Of a stretch of 64,000 nt of DNA, positions 10,738 through 21,014 are shown one piece after another. How positions within the stretch are numbered: position 1 is the first letter of the stretch; every line of letters starts with the position of its first letter. The notes under the pieces are model-generated. The model made no database searches and was not told where the DNA came from. It worked only from the letters and a program-made list of their open reading frames with translations. A program made the position numbers and the translations under genes. Source of the DNA: Meira nashicola (taxonomy: Eukaryota; Basidiomycota; Exobasidiomycetes; Exobasidiales; Brachybasidiaceae); NCBI GenBank assembly GCA_001600355.1, contig BCJU01000004.1, positions 186,001 to 250,000 of the forward strand, in the 5' to 3' direction.

Positions 10738-11763
10738 CTCTTTCTTGAGCGGCGTAAATGAACAAAATTGATCGAAATTAATTGCATACAATGCGCGCCA
10801 CTTTTTTCCGAAAGAATGCGGGGTCCCCAAGTTCCCCAACTTTTTTTACTTTCCTTGTTATGATGGATATCAAGTAGTGATCTTGGTTACGGCTATCGGT
10901 TTTTTTAACTTTTCCGTAACCGAAGATAGATAATCAAGGGCAAGACACCGAAAGAATATAATTTTAAATATAATTTTAACATCCGTCGGACTATGTACCT
11001 CTTTAATGTACCTGTACCTTACTCCCTCTTTTTAAAAGAGGCTTGCATTTCTACACGGATCCGTTGCAGGTAAAGTGCACTGCATAATAAGGGAAGAAGG
11101 CTTTAAAGTCTTGGCAATGTAAAGTGCATTTGGGTTATATTCTCTTAAAGTGCTGTCAAAGCAAAGAACCAACATATTGATTTGAAATATAATGAAAATA
11201 GAGTGACATTTAATCTGTCATACAAACCCCACTAGTATGGGATCAATTGCTGCACTCCGCATTTCGCGTAAAACTACTCAAAGAGTGAAATAGTGCTATG
11301 TTCCTAATATGCATTAACATTAACTCTTTTTTTTGAGGCTTACACTGGTAAAGAGCCTGAAAGCCACATTGTACAAGAATAGAAAATGTGAGGATCTTGA
11401 CTCAAACAGACAGCTTCCCGTACAATATATTATACATATATTGTTCATTTGCCTTGCCACACGAGCATAACACCATGTTACTATGCAGACCCTTACACTT
11501 TTTTGTACTCCGATTTATAGAGTGATCTTAATGTTCATTCCCCGCAATTTTAAACGCATGGTAAGTCGAAGAAAAGGTTGTCCTTAAGAATTAAGAACGG
11601 CAATGACGGAACACATCCAAAAAAAGTGCAAGCGTGGCGCTGACGTAAGCCATTGCAGCCATCTCATCATAATATTTCATCAACCTGCATCTTCTCTTCC
11701 ACCATGTTCAGTGTATGAAATTGATATGATCATCCCTTTTTTCTACAATGGACAATGAGCTTG

Positions 11764-11788
11764 ACGGCGCAGCGCCGGCGCAGCGCAC
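11764..11788. repeat. GC-rich palindromic element with repeated GCGCAGCGC
   Basis: GCGCAGCGC and CGGCGCAGCGCAC follow each other, with internal self-complementarity (GCGC...GCGC), in otherwise AT-rich sequence about 130 bp before the ADC-like gene. A related element is at 19944-19964. Confidence 0.4.
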
Positions 11789-11915
11789 GTTTATTCTTTC
11801 TTTCTATGCTTAAAGCGCCCTGGCCCGCTTAAGAAGTATTGCCGGATTAAATGAGTAAGTGAGTAAGCGCCCGCTATTCTGATATCATCTTCTTGCTTGC
11901 TGGCAACCACAAGAA

Positions 11916-12833
11916 ATGATTAAAGATCAGCATATTTTACCTTCTATAAAACCACCAACAGGTTTACCGGAAGCAATTCCACCTTGGACGTTAGATGCAG
12001 AATGTTGGATTTTTCCATTTTATACAACAAATTCTCAAATAACAACTAATAAACAACAAACTCAAGATGATCAGTCTGGCAATTCTGCTTTTGGTTTAGC
12101 TCAAAAACAAGGATTAGAATCGGGAGCTTATCATCCTTTAGAAGATGCTTCACATATTACAACAGACATTTTTAAAGGTGGTTTAGGTGGTTGGATGTTA
12201 TATAGATATTCTTCAAGTCCTGTTGGTCCTTATGATGAATTGATTTATGTTGCAGGTACTTTTCAATCAAAAGAATCAAATACGAAAGCATTAAGGATAA
12301 CAAATATTTATGTTTCCACTCAAGAAAGCGTTTGGAATGGAAGAAGGAATTGGAATATACCTAAACATGTTGCTAAATTTGAATGGTCAGGTACAAAAGA
12401 ATTACAAACTGTAAAGGTTTATCATCCTTCTCTTTCAACGGCAACTAATCTTCCTTCCAATGTTAAAGAAGAAAAGTCATTCTTTAGTGCAACATTAACT
12501 CAATCAAGATATATTCCTTATCTTCCTTTAAATACAAACTACTTTCCATCTTTGCCTCTCGTTCAACCACCTTTACAAGCAGGCTTATACAAACGAAATT
12601 CTCGAGAAGCGCAAGTTGAAACTCAATCCTTACCAACCGATCTTTATCGTTCAACTTCACCAACATTTAAAGGCAGGTTCACATTAGCTTATAGTCAATA
12701 TACCCCCGGACAATCAAGTTATGGTGATGGAATCTCATTCCCAAAAGCAACAAATACGTTTGCATTTGGATGTTATCTGCCGAATGTACAAGTTGGATTC
12801 CCATGGTCAAAAGAATATCCTTCTATTAAGTGA
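11916..12833 (+). CDS. acetoacetate decarboxylase-like beta-barrel protein
   Basis: 305 residues, one exon. The central part reads GPYDELIYVAGTF, then TNIYVSTQESVWNGRRNWNIPKH, then KFEWSG. This corresponds to the ADC-fold signature (substrate-cavity strand, then a G-R-x-x-W-x-x-P-K loop). The first 90 residues are a variable lid. A clear active-site Lys in the bacterial position is not obvious, so decarboxylation is not assured. Fungal members are often annotated only as ADC-like and sit in catabolic or secondary clusters. The gene is convergent with the transketolase gene, only 7 bp apart, so their 3' UTRs must overlap. The fold call is good; the reaction is unknown. Confidence 0.75.
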   Translation: MIKDQHILPSIKPPTGLPEAIPPWTLDAECWIFPFYTTNSQITTNKQQTQDDQSGNSAFGLAQKQGLESGAYHPLEDASHITTDIFKGGLGGWMLYRYSSSPVGPYDELIYVAGTFQSKESNTKALRITNIYVSTQESVWNGRRNWNIPKHVAKFEWSGTKELQTVKVYHPSLSTATNLPSNVKEEKSFFSATLTQSRYIPYLPLNTNYFPSLPLVQPPLQAGLYKRNSREAQVETQSLPTDLYRSTSPTFKGRFTLAYSQYTPGQSSYGDGISFPKATNTFAFGCYLPNVQVGFPWSKEYPSIK

Positions 12834-12840
12834 AGTGAAG

Positions 12841-15060
12841 TTAATGAGAATGTGCAGTTGCGGCAACATCCAATAATAATTCTTCGAAATCACCTACAGA
12901 TGGAATTGGTGTTTGTGATTGAATACGGTTCTGATAATAATGATAAATATGATTTGATATACTCTTGATTCCGAATCCGAAATGTTCAAACAAGTCAGCT
13001 TGTGGACCTGAAAGTCCGAATGTATGCATAGATAAAGACGCGTGAGAATAACGCGCCCAACCATAAGAAGACCAAGCTTCAATTGCAACCACCAAGCCGT
13101 TATGTAACGGTAGAACGGATTGACGATATTCTTTTGATTGTTGATCGAATAAACGTTGATTTGGCATTGAAACAACATTGATTGGTAGGTTGGGAATCAA
13201 TTGAGATAATTCGTCTGCTGCTTCAATTGCACGTGAAACTTCTCCTCCTGTTGCAACGAGGGTGAGTGAAGAGATGCTGTTGGGACTTGCATTTGCTGAT
13301 GAGCCAACTGTTTTGACGATATAGGCACCCTTATAAACACCTTCACGAGATGAATTAGGGAGAAGAGGAACATTTTGTCTACTCAACGAAAGAATTGTTG
13401 GAGTTTTTTGATTTTGTTCTGCCATTGCAAATTGCCAAGCACCCATAACTTCTTCTGCATCTGCAGGACGGAAAAAGTTCAGGTTAGGAATTGCTCTAAA
13501 CAAGCTTGCTAAACCGATAGGTTGATGTGTTGGTCCGTCTTCACCAATACCAATACTATCATGAGTTGCAATTCCAACGAAACGTAAACCTTGTAAAGCT
13601 GACATTCGAATCGCAGGAGCAGCATAAAGGAAGAACATGAAAAATGTCGAAATTACAGGAACGATTGCATTTTGATTGTATGCTGCTAATCCGTTCGCAA
13701 TTGCTGCCATTGCATGTTCACGAATACCATATCGAATCTGTCTACCGGCATAAGAACCATGACCGGTTGAAGGAGGTTGAAAATCTTCCATTGAAGGCCA
13801 AGTGACAAATGTAGAACCAGACAAATCCGCTGAACCGGCTAAAATTTGTGGCATTTTTGGAGCTAATGCTTGAACTGCAATTCCAGATGCTTTTCGGGTA
13901 GGAATTGCAGAAGAAGGCAGCTTATCTTTTGTGGGTAAAAGATTTGCACTGATCTTGCTTTCAAGTTGACCAGAGAATTGTTGTTTGAATTCAGAAGAAA
14001 GGCCGGGATATTTTTGTGAATAATCTGTCAAAGTTTCATTCCAAACTTGTTCATATGCCTTTCCACGAGATTTTACCGAATCAAATGCATTATAAACTTC
14101 ATCCGAAACGACATACTTTGCTTTTTCATCTCGATTATGGAATCGTTTAACATGTTCAACATCTTCTTCTCCTAATGCTGCACCATGTGTAGGAGCCAAG
14201 CCTTGATTTTGAGAAGCGAAACCGATTGTTGTCCAAATGTTAATAAAAACAGGTCTTCCAGACGTTGAATCTTTAGCTTTACGTAAAGCAGACAAGATTG
14301 CTTGAACATCATTTGTTGCATCATCTTTTACTTCAATAACTTCCCATCCCATTGCACGTACTTTTGCAGATGTATCTTCTGTAAAACAAATGTCAATATT
14401 TCCATCAACTGTAACACGATTGTTGTCATAGATTAAGATTAAATTATCTAATCCTAAATGACCTGCCATAGAAAGTGCTTCACATCCAATACCTTCTTGT
14501 ATACAACCATCACCTGTCATACAATAAATCTTGTTATTTACCACTTTACAGTCTTCTTTGTTATATCGAGCGGCAAAATGTTTACTTGCCATTGCTAATC
14601 CAACCGCATTCGCAACACCTTGACCAAGAGGACCAGTTGTAACTTCAACACCTTCGAATTCAATTTCAGGATGTCCAGCTGATTGTGAACCGATAAAGTC
14701 ACGACTATGATAACGTTTTAACATATCCATCGTCCATGTTTTATAACCACAAAGATGCAAATAAATATATTGCAATAAACATGCATGACCGGCAGATAAA
14801 ACGAATCTATCACGATCTAACCAATTAGGATTATTTGGATTAAATCTCATAATATCTCCCCATAAAGCAAGTCCAATAGCAGCTGCTCCCATTGCAGTTC
14901 CCGGATGACCACCATTGAATTGTTGAACTAGATCTGCTGCTAAACAACGAACTGTTGCCAATACTTCAGGTGCAACTTCAGCTAAAGAGCTATTTGCTGC
15001 TTTTGGAGGTTGTGTGATTGGAGTATGAGCTGGAATAGCCGTTGTTGGAGCAGGTGCCAT
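12841..15060 (-). CDS. transketolase, dihydroxyacetone-synthase-like
   Basis: 739 residues, one exon. Full TPP-dependent transketolase: GHPGTAMGAA near the N-terminus, the TPP/Mg motif GDGCIQEGIG...LILIYDNNRVTVDG, central pyrimidine-binding block with GSADLSGST, IREHAMAAIANGLAAY (catalytic Glu in the RE-H motif) and HDSIGIGEDGPTHQPIGLASLFRAIPN, then the C-terminal domain. The TFFMFFLYAAPAIRMSALQG block is closer to DAS-type than to TKL-type transketolases as I know them. DAS transfers a glycolaldehyde unit from xylulose-5-P to formaldehyde. The C-terminus is HSH, so the peroxisomal SKL-type signal of methylotrophic yeast DAS is absent and a cytosolic enzyme is expected. The gene is divergent from the SDR gene, with repeated CGGAA motifs between them. 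Confidence 0.88.
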   Translation of the reverse strand: MAPAPTTAIPAHTPITQPPKAANSSLAEVAPEVLATVRCLAADLVQQFNGGHPGTAMGAAAIGLALWGDIMRFNPNNPNWLDRDRFVLSAGHACLLQYIYLHLCGYKTWTMDMLKRYHSRDFIGSQSAGHPEIEFEGVEVTTGPLGQGVANAVGLAMASKHFAARYNKEDCKVVNNKIYCMTGDGCIQEGIGCEALSMAGHLGLDNLILIYDNNRVTVDGNIDICFTEDTSAKVRAMGWEVIEVKDDATNDVQAILSALRKAKDSTSGRPVFINIWTTIGFASQNQGLAPTHGAALGEEDVEHVKRFHNRDEKAKYVVSDEVYNAFDSVKSRGKAYEQVWNETLTDYSQKYPGLSSEFKQQFSGQLESKISANLLPTKDKLPSSAIPTRKASGIAVQALAPKMPQILAGSADLSGSTFVTWPSMEDFQPPSTGHGSYAGRQIRYGIREHAMAAIANGLAAYNQNAIVPVISTFFMFFLYAAPAIRMSALQGLRFVGIATHDSIGIGEDGPTHQPIGLASLFRAIPNLNFFRPADAEEVMGAWQFAMAEQNQKTPTILSLSRQNVPLLPNSSREGVYKGAYIVKTVGSSANASPNSISSLTLVATGGEVSRAIEAADELSQLIPNLPINVVSMPNQRLFDQQSKEYRQSVLPLHNGLVVAIEAWSSYGWARYSHASLSMHTFGLSGPQADLFEHFGFGIKSISNHIYHYYQNRIQSQTPIPSVGDFEELLLDVAATAHSH

Positions 15061-15511
15061 TTTGTCAAATTAACTTTTAAACTAGATTATGATGATGGTT
15101 TGAAGGGGAAAGAATCAATTGATCAAATTTCCACATTCATTCTCAATCTTCGGAATTTGATCTCCTAGGGTTGAAATTTGCTGTGCCTAGCGGGGTAGGT
15201 AATTCGCATTTCCGAGAGCTGGGGTGTCGGAAACCGTAATGACTGCTAAAGTGCTTTGCTCAAATCACGCGTTCTCTTTGTAATCATTTCGGAAATGCAA
15301 TGCAACTACTCAACATCCGAACTTTTACCTGCAAGACCAATTCAAAAATCGGAAATTGAATTGGTGGCCAATAGACTCAAAATTATTAAACGGGAAGCCT
15401 ACTTCCGAAGAATCTTTTTCAAAAGATAAAGAATAAATTCCAAAAGATAGTAAATTGTCATTTTCACACCACCACCACATCCAACCCCCCCTTCCCCCCN
15501 CCCCTACCAGG
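15061..15511. promoter_or_regulatory. bidirectional promoter with repeated CGGAA motifs
   Basis: Between divergent transketolase and SDR genes. CGGAA or its complement TTCCG/TCCGA occurs at about 15148-15157, 15208-15214, 15227-15234, 15285-15297 (near-palindrome CATTTCGGAAATG), 15314-15319, 15347-15356 and 15402-15410 (CTTCCGAAG). Such CGG-containing sites fit a Zn2Cys6 regulator, whose gene lies next to the SDR. There is also a C-rich tract with one unresolved base at 15500. Confidence 0.5.
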
Positions 15512-16432
15512 ATGGCACCAACAGCAACACAAAATCAAGAACAAATACCAATCGTACCAAGAAGTGCAAATACAGATCAATATGGCGGCACACGAACACC
15601 ACCACGTGAGACTGTCGTTCAAGAATTACACGAAGAACCTGAAATCCCACAACTCTTCTCATTAAATCATGGGGCAATTATTGTAACAGGTGGTGCACGT
15701 GGTTTAGGAATTACTATTGCAGCAGCATGTGTTGAAGCAGGAGCGAATGTTTTTTGTTGTGATATTTTACCTGAACCATCACAAAAAGAATGGAAAGCAT
15801 TACAAGAAAAAGCAAAAAGATTCAACGCTACAGTCAACTATAAACAATTAGATATCTGTAATGAAGAAAACGTTGAATTATCTTTTCAAGAATTTGCTAA
15901 ACAATCCGATCGTCCAATCGTTGGAGTTGCTCATTGTGCAGGAGTAATGGATGAACAACTTGCATTGAATTATGATATGAAAGCCTTCAATAGAGTCATG
16001 CGTATCAATGTTGATGGAACAATGATCGTTGCAAAATCAGCTGCTCATATCATGAAAGAAACAGGTCAAGGTGGTTCAATTCTCTTGATTGCAAGTATTA
16101 GTGGTTCAATCACAAATAGAGGAATCACAACTACCGCTTATAGTTCTTCAAAAGCTGCTTGTCATCAAATGTGTCGTTCACTTGCAGTTGAATGGGGTCA
16201 ATATGGTATCAGAGTAAACACTTTATCACCAGGCTATATTCGTACAGCAATGACAAATTTATTGTTAGCAGACAAACAAGCTTTATTAAGACGTTGGGAA
16301 GATGATAATCCACTTAAACGCATCGGAAATCCTTCTGAATTAAAAGGTCCTGCAGTATACTTGTTAAGTAACGCAAGCACCTTCATGAACGGAGCCGATT
16401 TACGCATCGATGGAGGTCATTGTGCTTGGTAA
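15512..16432 (+). CDS. short-chain dehydrogenase/reductase (polyol/sorbose reductase-like)
   Basis: 306 residues from the ATG at 15512. An upstream in-frame ATG at 15455 would read through a poly-C tract containing an N and is unlikely. Classical SDR: cofactor motif TGGARGLG (59-66), an AHCAG in the NNAG position, catalytic Ser195 and YSSSK (Tyr210, Lys214), and ending DLRIDGGHCAW. An acidic residue after beta-2 (CCDILPE) suggests NAD preference, though related mannitol/sorbose/arabinitol enzymes use NADP. The GSILLIASISGSITNRG block resembles fungal polyol dehydrogenases. It shares a promoter region with the transketolase gene, so a sugar-alcohol or ketose step is a reasonable inference. Confidence 0.88.
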   Translation: MAPTATQNQEQIPIVPRSANTDQYGGTRTPPRETVVQELHEEPEIPQLFSLNHGAIIVTGGARGLGITIAAACVEAGANVFCCDILPEPSQKEWKALQEKAKRFNATVNYKQLDICNEENVELSFQEFAKQSDRPIVGVAHCAGVMDEQLALNYDMKAFNRVMRINVDGTMIVAKSAAHIMKETGQGGSILLIASISGSITNRGITTTAYSSSKAACHQMCRSLAVEWGQYGIRVNTLSPGYIRTAMTNLLLADKQALLRRWEDDNPLKRIGNPSELKGPAVYLLSNASTFMNGADLRIDGGHCAW

Positions 16433-16508
16433 GCAATTGTCACCATTTCGATTCCATAAATATACTACTATACATACAAACTTTTATTATACTATACATG
16501 AAATGTCA

Positions 16509-19500
16509 TTAATTGCCAACTCTTGCTGGAGAACTTGTTGAAATTGGAGGATATTGCGCTGCTAAAATCGATTGAACCTGAGGTAACAGAGACGCCAACT
16601 CATCTAAAGACCCAACATCTGAAAACTCCAAAGGTGCTCTTGATGGTGATCGAGTATTTGCCTTACTTTCTCCTACTTCTTCTTGCTGGCCGCCACCACT
16701 ACTTAATCGTTGTAAAAGACGAAGTTCACGTTTAGAAACTAGAGCATCCGTTCCAACGACTAATTCAACTAAATCTGTATGTGATCTGCCAAGTTGTCTT
16801 TGTGTTAGCACTCCATGAATCCATCGAACACCGTCCCAATAAATCGCAATTCTCTCCAAAGCACTTGCGAATTTTTTATAACCATCTTCAGCCTCGCGCA
16901 TCAAATGAATTGAACTACGTGGAACACCTCCATCATTATTGTTATGGAGCCCCCCATTCCCATTCTCCACGAAATGTTGTTGAGATTCTTCCAATTCCGC
17001 ACAACCTGCAAGGAATAAAGTTTGATTTGCCATTGGAACACTTTCCAATATTTTATTATCATAAGCATCATCCAAAGCAACAACATCTGCACATCTTTGA
17101 ACAGATTTTCGTACAACCTTGACAGCATCCAAAACCAAAAGTGATTTTCGCATTTCCACAATCGGTGATCGATTAAGTATAAATAATAAATTGTGAAACC
17201 ATAAATGGAATTCGAGAAATAGATGCTTTTGCGTTGATACTTTGAAATTTGCCGTATTTAAACGTAAGTGTGACGGAATGGTTTCGTACGACTCAATCAA
17301 TTCCGATTCCAAAACGTCCAACTCTTTTTGAATTTCTTCCCTCGTTAATTCATCCGGTAAAAGGACGGCATTGATCGTTTCTGCAATTCGACCTCCAATT
17401 CGAACATGGCGAATATAATAAGCAAACAAGATATTCGCATTATCGGGAGAATCAACGATACTTGGCATTGGACATGTGATCTCTCGATCTTTGATGCTAG
17501 TAGGCCTACCGGTACCAACGACTAAGATACGATCCATCTGATAGACAGACCAGAACAATAATGTATCATCGATCAAGTCTGCATCAGCCATATCCCTCGT
17601 ATCACGAGCCGTTGGTAAATGTCTTTGTAATCCTAAATCGATCGCCATCCTTAACGCCATTCCACCGTAATTCCAAAATGCACTATCCAGATTACATGCA
17701 AATTCATGCCAAGCGATCATCAAGAAAGCCAAAATTGTCGTTCTTCCGGGAACGGCTAAAGAAGTTGCGAGAAAATCTTTTGCTTTTCGTGCAAATTGTT
17801 TGCCAAACGTATGTGCTCTTTGTACAGAGCGACCTCCAGTAATATGTGGATGAGTCGAAAAACGTGCTGCAAGTGCACAAATCACATTAATCAACATCGG
17901 AGGAACGGATTTTGCCGGTTTAGGATTTGTGTGGTTCAGGCCAAGTCGAGATTCCAATCCAATCCTATTCAAGCAAGGATAATGATCCCCAAGACGATCA
18001 AAGAATATCGGTAAAAGTTCATTCAGAACCCATTGGGTAGGTACATCTCCTTCAAAAAGCTCGGGTCTACTTTCTGCGCCTGTTTGAGTGTTGCCAAGTT
18101 CATCTTCAGACAATGATTGCATCCTCCCCTCCCCTACCTCTTCCGTCTCTGCTGTTGCACTGCTATTCGCTATCAGCCTTTCCCAATCAACCCTTTGTGC
18201 TCCAGGCCTAGAGGTTGATGGTGAACTTGAATCAAATAGCGCTCGGCGAACAGAAGGTGTAAGTTTCAATTCCATTGATATTTTTTTGATACCCGGTGAA
18301 ATGCCCGTTGGTCCTAACAGACGGAAGTATTGAATTCGTACAACTTCTGATGAAGCTGACTTTTTGTCCTGTTCTGTTTGCGTGGTTACCAGATTGCCCG
18401 TTGAAGAATCCAAAGCATTCTTTGCATTTATTCCACCATCAATTGCTTGTATTGTATCTGTTTTTGTGTTACCATTCATGATCGAATTTGGTGGATCAAC
18501 CCAAACCACTTTTCCCGTCAACATATCCACCATATCATCAGTCATATGTTCAGGTTCTAGACCAAGTGAAGCCCAATCCAGCCCTGCTAATGGATCGGTG
18601 ATTGCAGGTGATAAAGCCGTTCCTCTCCTTAAAATGTTTTGTGCACCTCCTCTTCTTTCCCACCACATCGGTTGATGAAGATTTGTAGGATCTGCGGCGC
18701 CTGATACAGTCAATGCTGTTGGTGTATTCATACTTGGCGTTCCTAAATGCTGTGAAAAAGAAGATGGAGAAGGCTGAGAATCCGGTTTGGATTGAGGCGT
18801 TAAAAGTGTTGGAGGGGGAGGTAAATTTTGTCGAGATGCTGGACTAAATGCAGCTGGTGATCGTATCGGCTTCAAAGAGCTAGAAGCGGAAAAGAAAGAT
18901 TGTGAATCAGGAGGCGGAATCGGTGAAGGTGAAGGAAGATGCCGCTGATAGTAATTTTGGTTAGGATATTTGGGTGAATGTATGCTGTTGGAATATTGAT
19001 GATTTCCATAATAAGGTTGCTGATGATGAAAATTGGTGGGAGGTGGTGGTAAGGTATGCTGAGAATACAATACAGGTGCTGGCCGAAGTTGCTCATTGAC
19101 TGAAGGTGCAAGTGAAGATGATCCTGACAAAATTGCGGAAGGAGATGGAAACGAATGACCTTCAACAGCAGCATTTGCTAATAATTCCAATTGATCTATC
19201 GAACGTTCAGCTTTAAAAGATGATTGTGAAGCGGCAAGATCTTGATCGGATGCCCTTCTATCTTTCTTTGCTTCTGTCGATCTACCATCCAAAGCAGCCC
19301 AAAAGCAATCTTGAGAACGTGTTGCACATCTGTGACAAGAAGGTTTATTTCCGTCACATTTCAATTTGCTTTGTCGGCCTAATGAGTGTGTGGTGATGTT
19401 AGTCAATGATCACGCTTGCATAATAATCAGCATATACTCACAAGGTATACATGCCATTCCAACTCTACTAGCATTCCTTCCACGCTTTCTTGATCTAGGC

Positions 19501-19648
19501 AATTCTTTTGATGAGGAGGGCGAACCTGATTAAAGAAAGAGAATTCTGTCAGTGATCGGAAACGAAGAATTTCGGAAATGTAGTTTGTTTTGCCGAATAT
19601 GTACGTACCACTCTGTAAACTATTCGAATCCGAAATTGTACTACTCAT
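16509..19648 (-). CDS. Zn2Cys6 transcription factor with fungal-specific TF domain
   Basis: 997 residues in three exons: 19609-19648, 19442-19525 and 16509-19378. Splicing joins the zinc cluster across the second intron: C39-x2-C42-x6-C49-x6-C56-x2-C59-x6-C66, preceded by basic RSRKRGR. Pro/Ser/Gln-rich low complexity fills about residues 75-260. The fungal_trans regulatory domain spans about 490-800 (HPHITGG..., AWHEFACNLDSAFWNYGGMALRMAIDLGLQRH, DDTLLFWSVYQMDRILVVGTGRPTSI). It should be a nuclear DNA-binding regulator. It lies convergent to the SDR gene, 76 bp apart, and is the likely controller of the 9-16 kb group. Its first intron and upstream region carry the same CGGAA motifs, suggesting autoregulation (inference). 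The splice model is my own; each junction keeps frame. Confidence 0.9.
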
Positions 19649-19679
19649 TTTGATGATCTACAATGCATTCGGAAAAATG
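19555..19679. promoter_or_regulatory. CGGAA motif group at 5' end of regulator gene
   Basis: ATCGGAAACG (19555-19564) and AATTTCGGAAATG (19568-19580) lie in intron 1; CATTCGGAAAAATG (19666-19679) lies just upstream of the ATG. The 12-mer ATTTCGGAAATG is identical to 15286-15297 in the shared transketolase/SDR promoter. Confidence 0.4.
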
Positions 19680-20216
19680 GATGAAAGCAAAAAGAAGTCT
19701 TGTGTTGTATTTTTGGCTCGGATGTTAAAAGGAGATCTCTCTCCCTTCCTTTAGATGGGTTAGGGAAGAAGAACACCTATCGGATGTACACTTGCATTAT
19801 TAACGCACGCAAGCCCAAAAAAAAAAGAGCAAACAAGCACCTTCGGCACTCCTCCTTGTCTTTTTTATTTTTTAAAGTTTTCTTGTCTTGTTTTGCCTAT
19901 TGTCAACGCGGCCGGAACGGTGCTGTCCACATTTTTTTAGCCATGGCGCTGCGCAGCGCAGCGGACGTTTCTGTCCGACATAATGGTTGAAAGCGGGGAA
20001 ATGCATCTTTTTTCCCTTACTATACCGTATTCTCTCGAAATCTCGGAAAATCCAAGACGACCTCCTTTAGCGTAAGGTGGGCGCGTATCAAGAATGGTAT
20101 CAAAGGCATATTAATCATTAGACAAAGTGACACAAGTAAGAGAGATAATAAGGGAATACAAAAATGTGAGAGTATACAATGAGCAAAACAGGATCCAATA
20201 TGTGCATGTGTATGCT
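19649..20216. other. intergenic 0.57 kb
   Basis: Promoter of the regulator gene and 3' flank of the Gag-like gene. It contains a GC-rich element at 19944-19964 (GGCGCTGCGCAGCGCAGCGGA), related to 11764-11788. No gene was recognised. Confidence 0.45.
19944..19964. repeat. GC-rich palindromic element with repeated GCGCAGCGC
   Basis: GGCGCTGCGCAGCGCAGCGGA shares the GCGCAGCGC core with 11764-11788 and is self-complementary around GCTGCGCAGC. Confidence 0.4.
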
Positions 20217-20769
20217 TCAATCTTGAGGGGCAGTATAACGCGGATAAGGTTTGAATTTCGTATCGAGTGCTTCCATCAATTTGAAAGCGTCCATCGCTTG
20301 TGACATTACGATTGCATAAATTGAATCAGGTAAAGTTGAAGTGATTAAAGGTATACATCTTGCATGTGCACGTTTACACTTTAATGCTTCTTCTTCTCCT
20401 TCTTGAATTGCATTTTCATCCAATTTCCATTCTCCCGTTGCAACTGCGAATAAAATTTCATCTTCTGCATTTAAAGCTGCTAATAATCTTGATTTCCAAA
20501 TCGCGTGATTCGTTGGTCCTTGTAAAATTGAAACAGTTATATTTTGTTGTCCAATTCGAACTTTTTCTTCTGGATTATTATGCATTGACATAGCTGACAT
20601 TGTTGTATTCGTTCCTGTACCTGTTCCAAACATGTCAAATTCTGAATCTGAATGTATCGATCCTGGTCTTGGAGAACAAGCTCTTCTTATTGAAGTTATT
20701 GCTTGTTGTGCACTTACTATCGACGGCCGTTGTTCCAAACAAGCTGGAATACGTACCGACGGTTTCTTA
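20217..20769 (-). CDS. Copia-type Gag (UBN2/DUF4219-like) domain protein, 5' end unresolved
   Basis: The last exon encodes about 183 residues. Its C-terminal 130 residues have the pattern of the N-terminal Gag domain of Ty1/Copia elements: GPTNHAIWKSRLLAALNAED, then EWKLDE, then C/A-rich helices with ITSTLPDSIYAIVMSQAMDAFKLMEALDTKF. A convincing intron lies upstream (20770-20839, GTAAGA...TTTTAG with a CTGAC branch point), but no in-frame ATG joins to it within the next exon. Either another 5' exon exists or translation starts at an internal Met (MFGTG...). An unspliced frame runs open to 21014. No integrase, RT, protease or LTR is nearby. It may be a domesticated Gag or an element relic. Confidence 0.5.
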
Positions 20770-21014
20770 CTAAAAGGAAATTGAAGAGTTTTGTCAGTTG
20801 AATCGTTTGGTATCCTTACAACACCCTCTCTTTTCTTACCTGCCTTGATCGCGAATTGTGAAAATGTCTTACGACTTACAATGATCTCTGTTACAAAGAG
20901 AATCAAACGATGTCGTGATCGTGTAAAAAGACAAAGAAAAGGGAGATGTTGAAAAAGAACTTTGTTTGAATGAATGAATGCATGTAGAGCGGAACATGTA
21001 CTTGCGCTTTGCAT

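Larger units (their letters stand above)
10648..11915. other. intergenic 1.27 kb
   Basis: Divergent promoter region between the MFS carrier and the ADC-like gene. It holds a TATA box for the carrier, several CCGAAAG/TCCG motifs (10808-10975) and a GC-rich inverted element at 11764-11788. No gene was seen. Confidence 0.5.
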
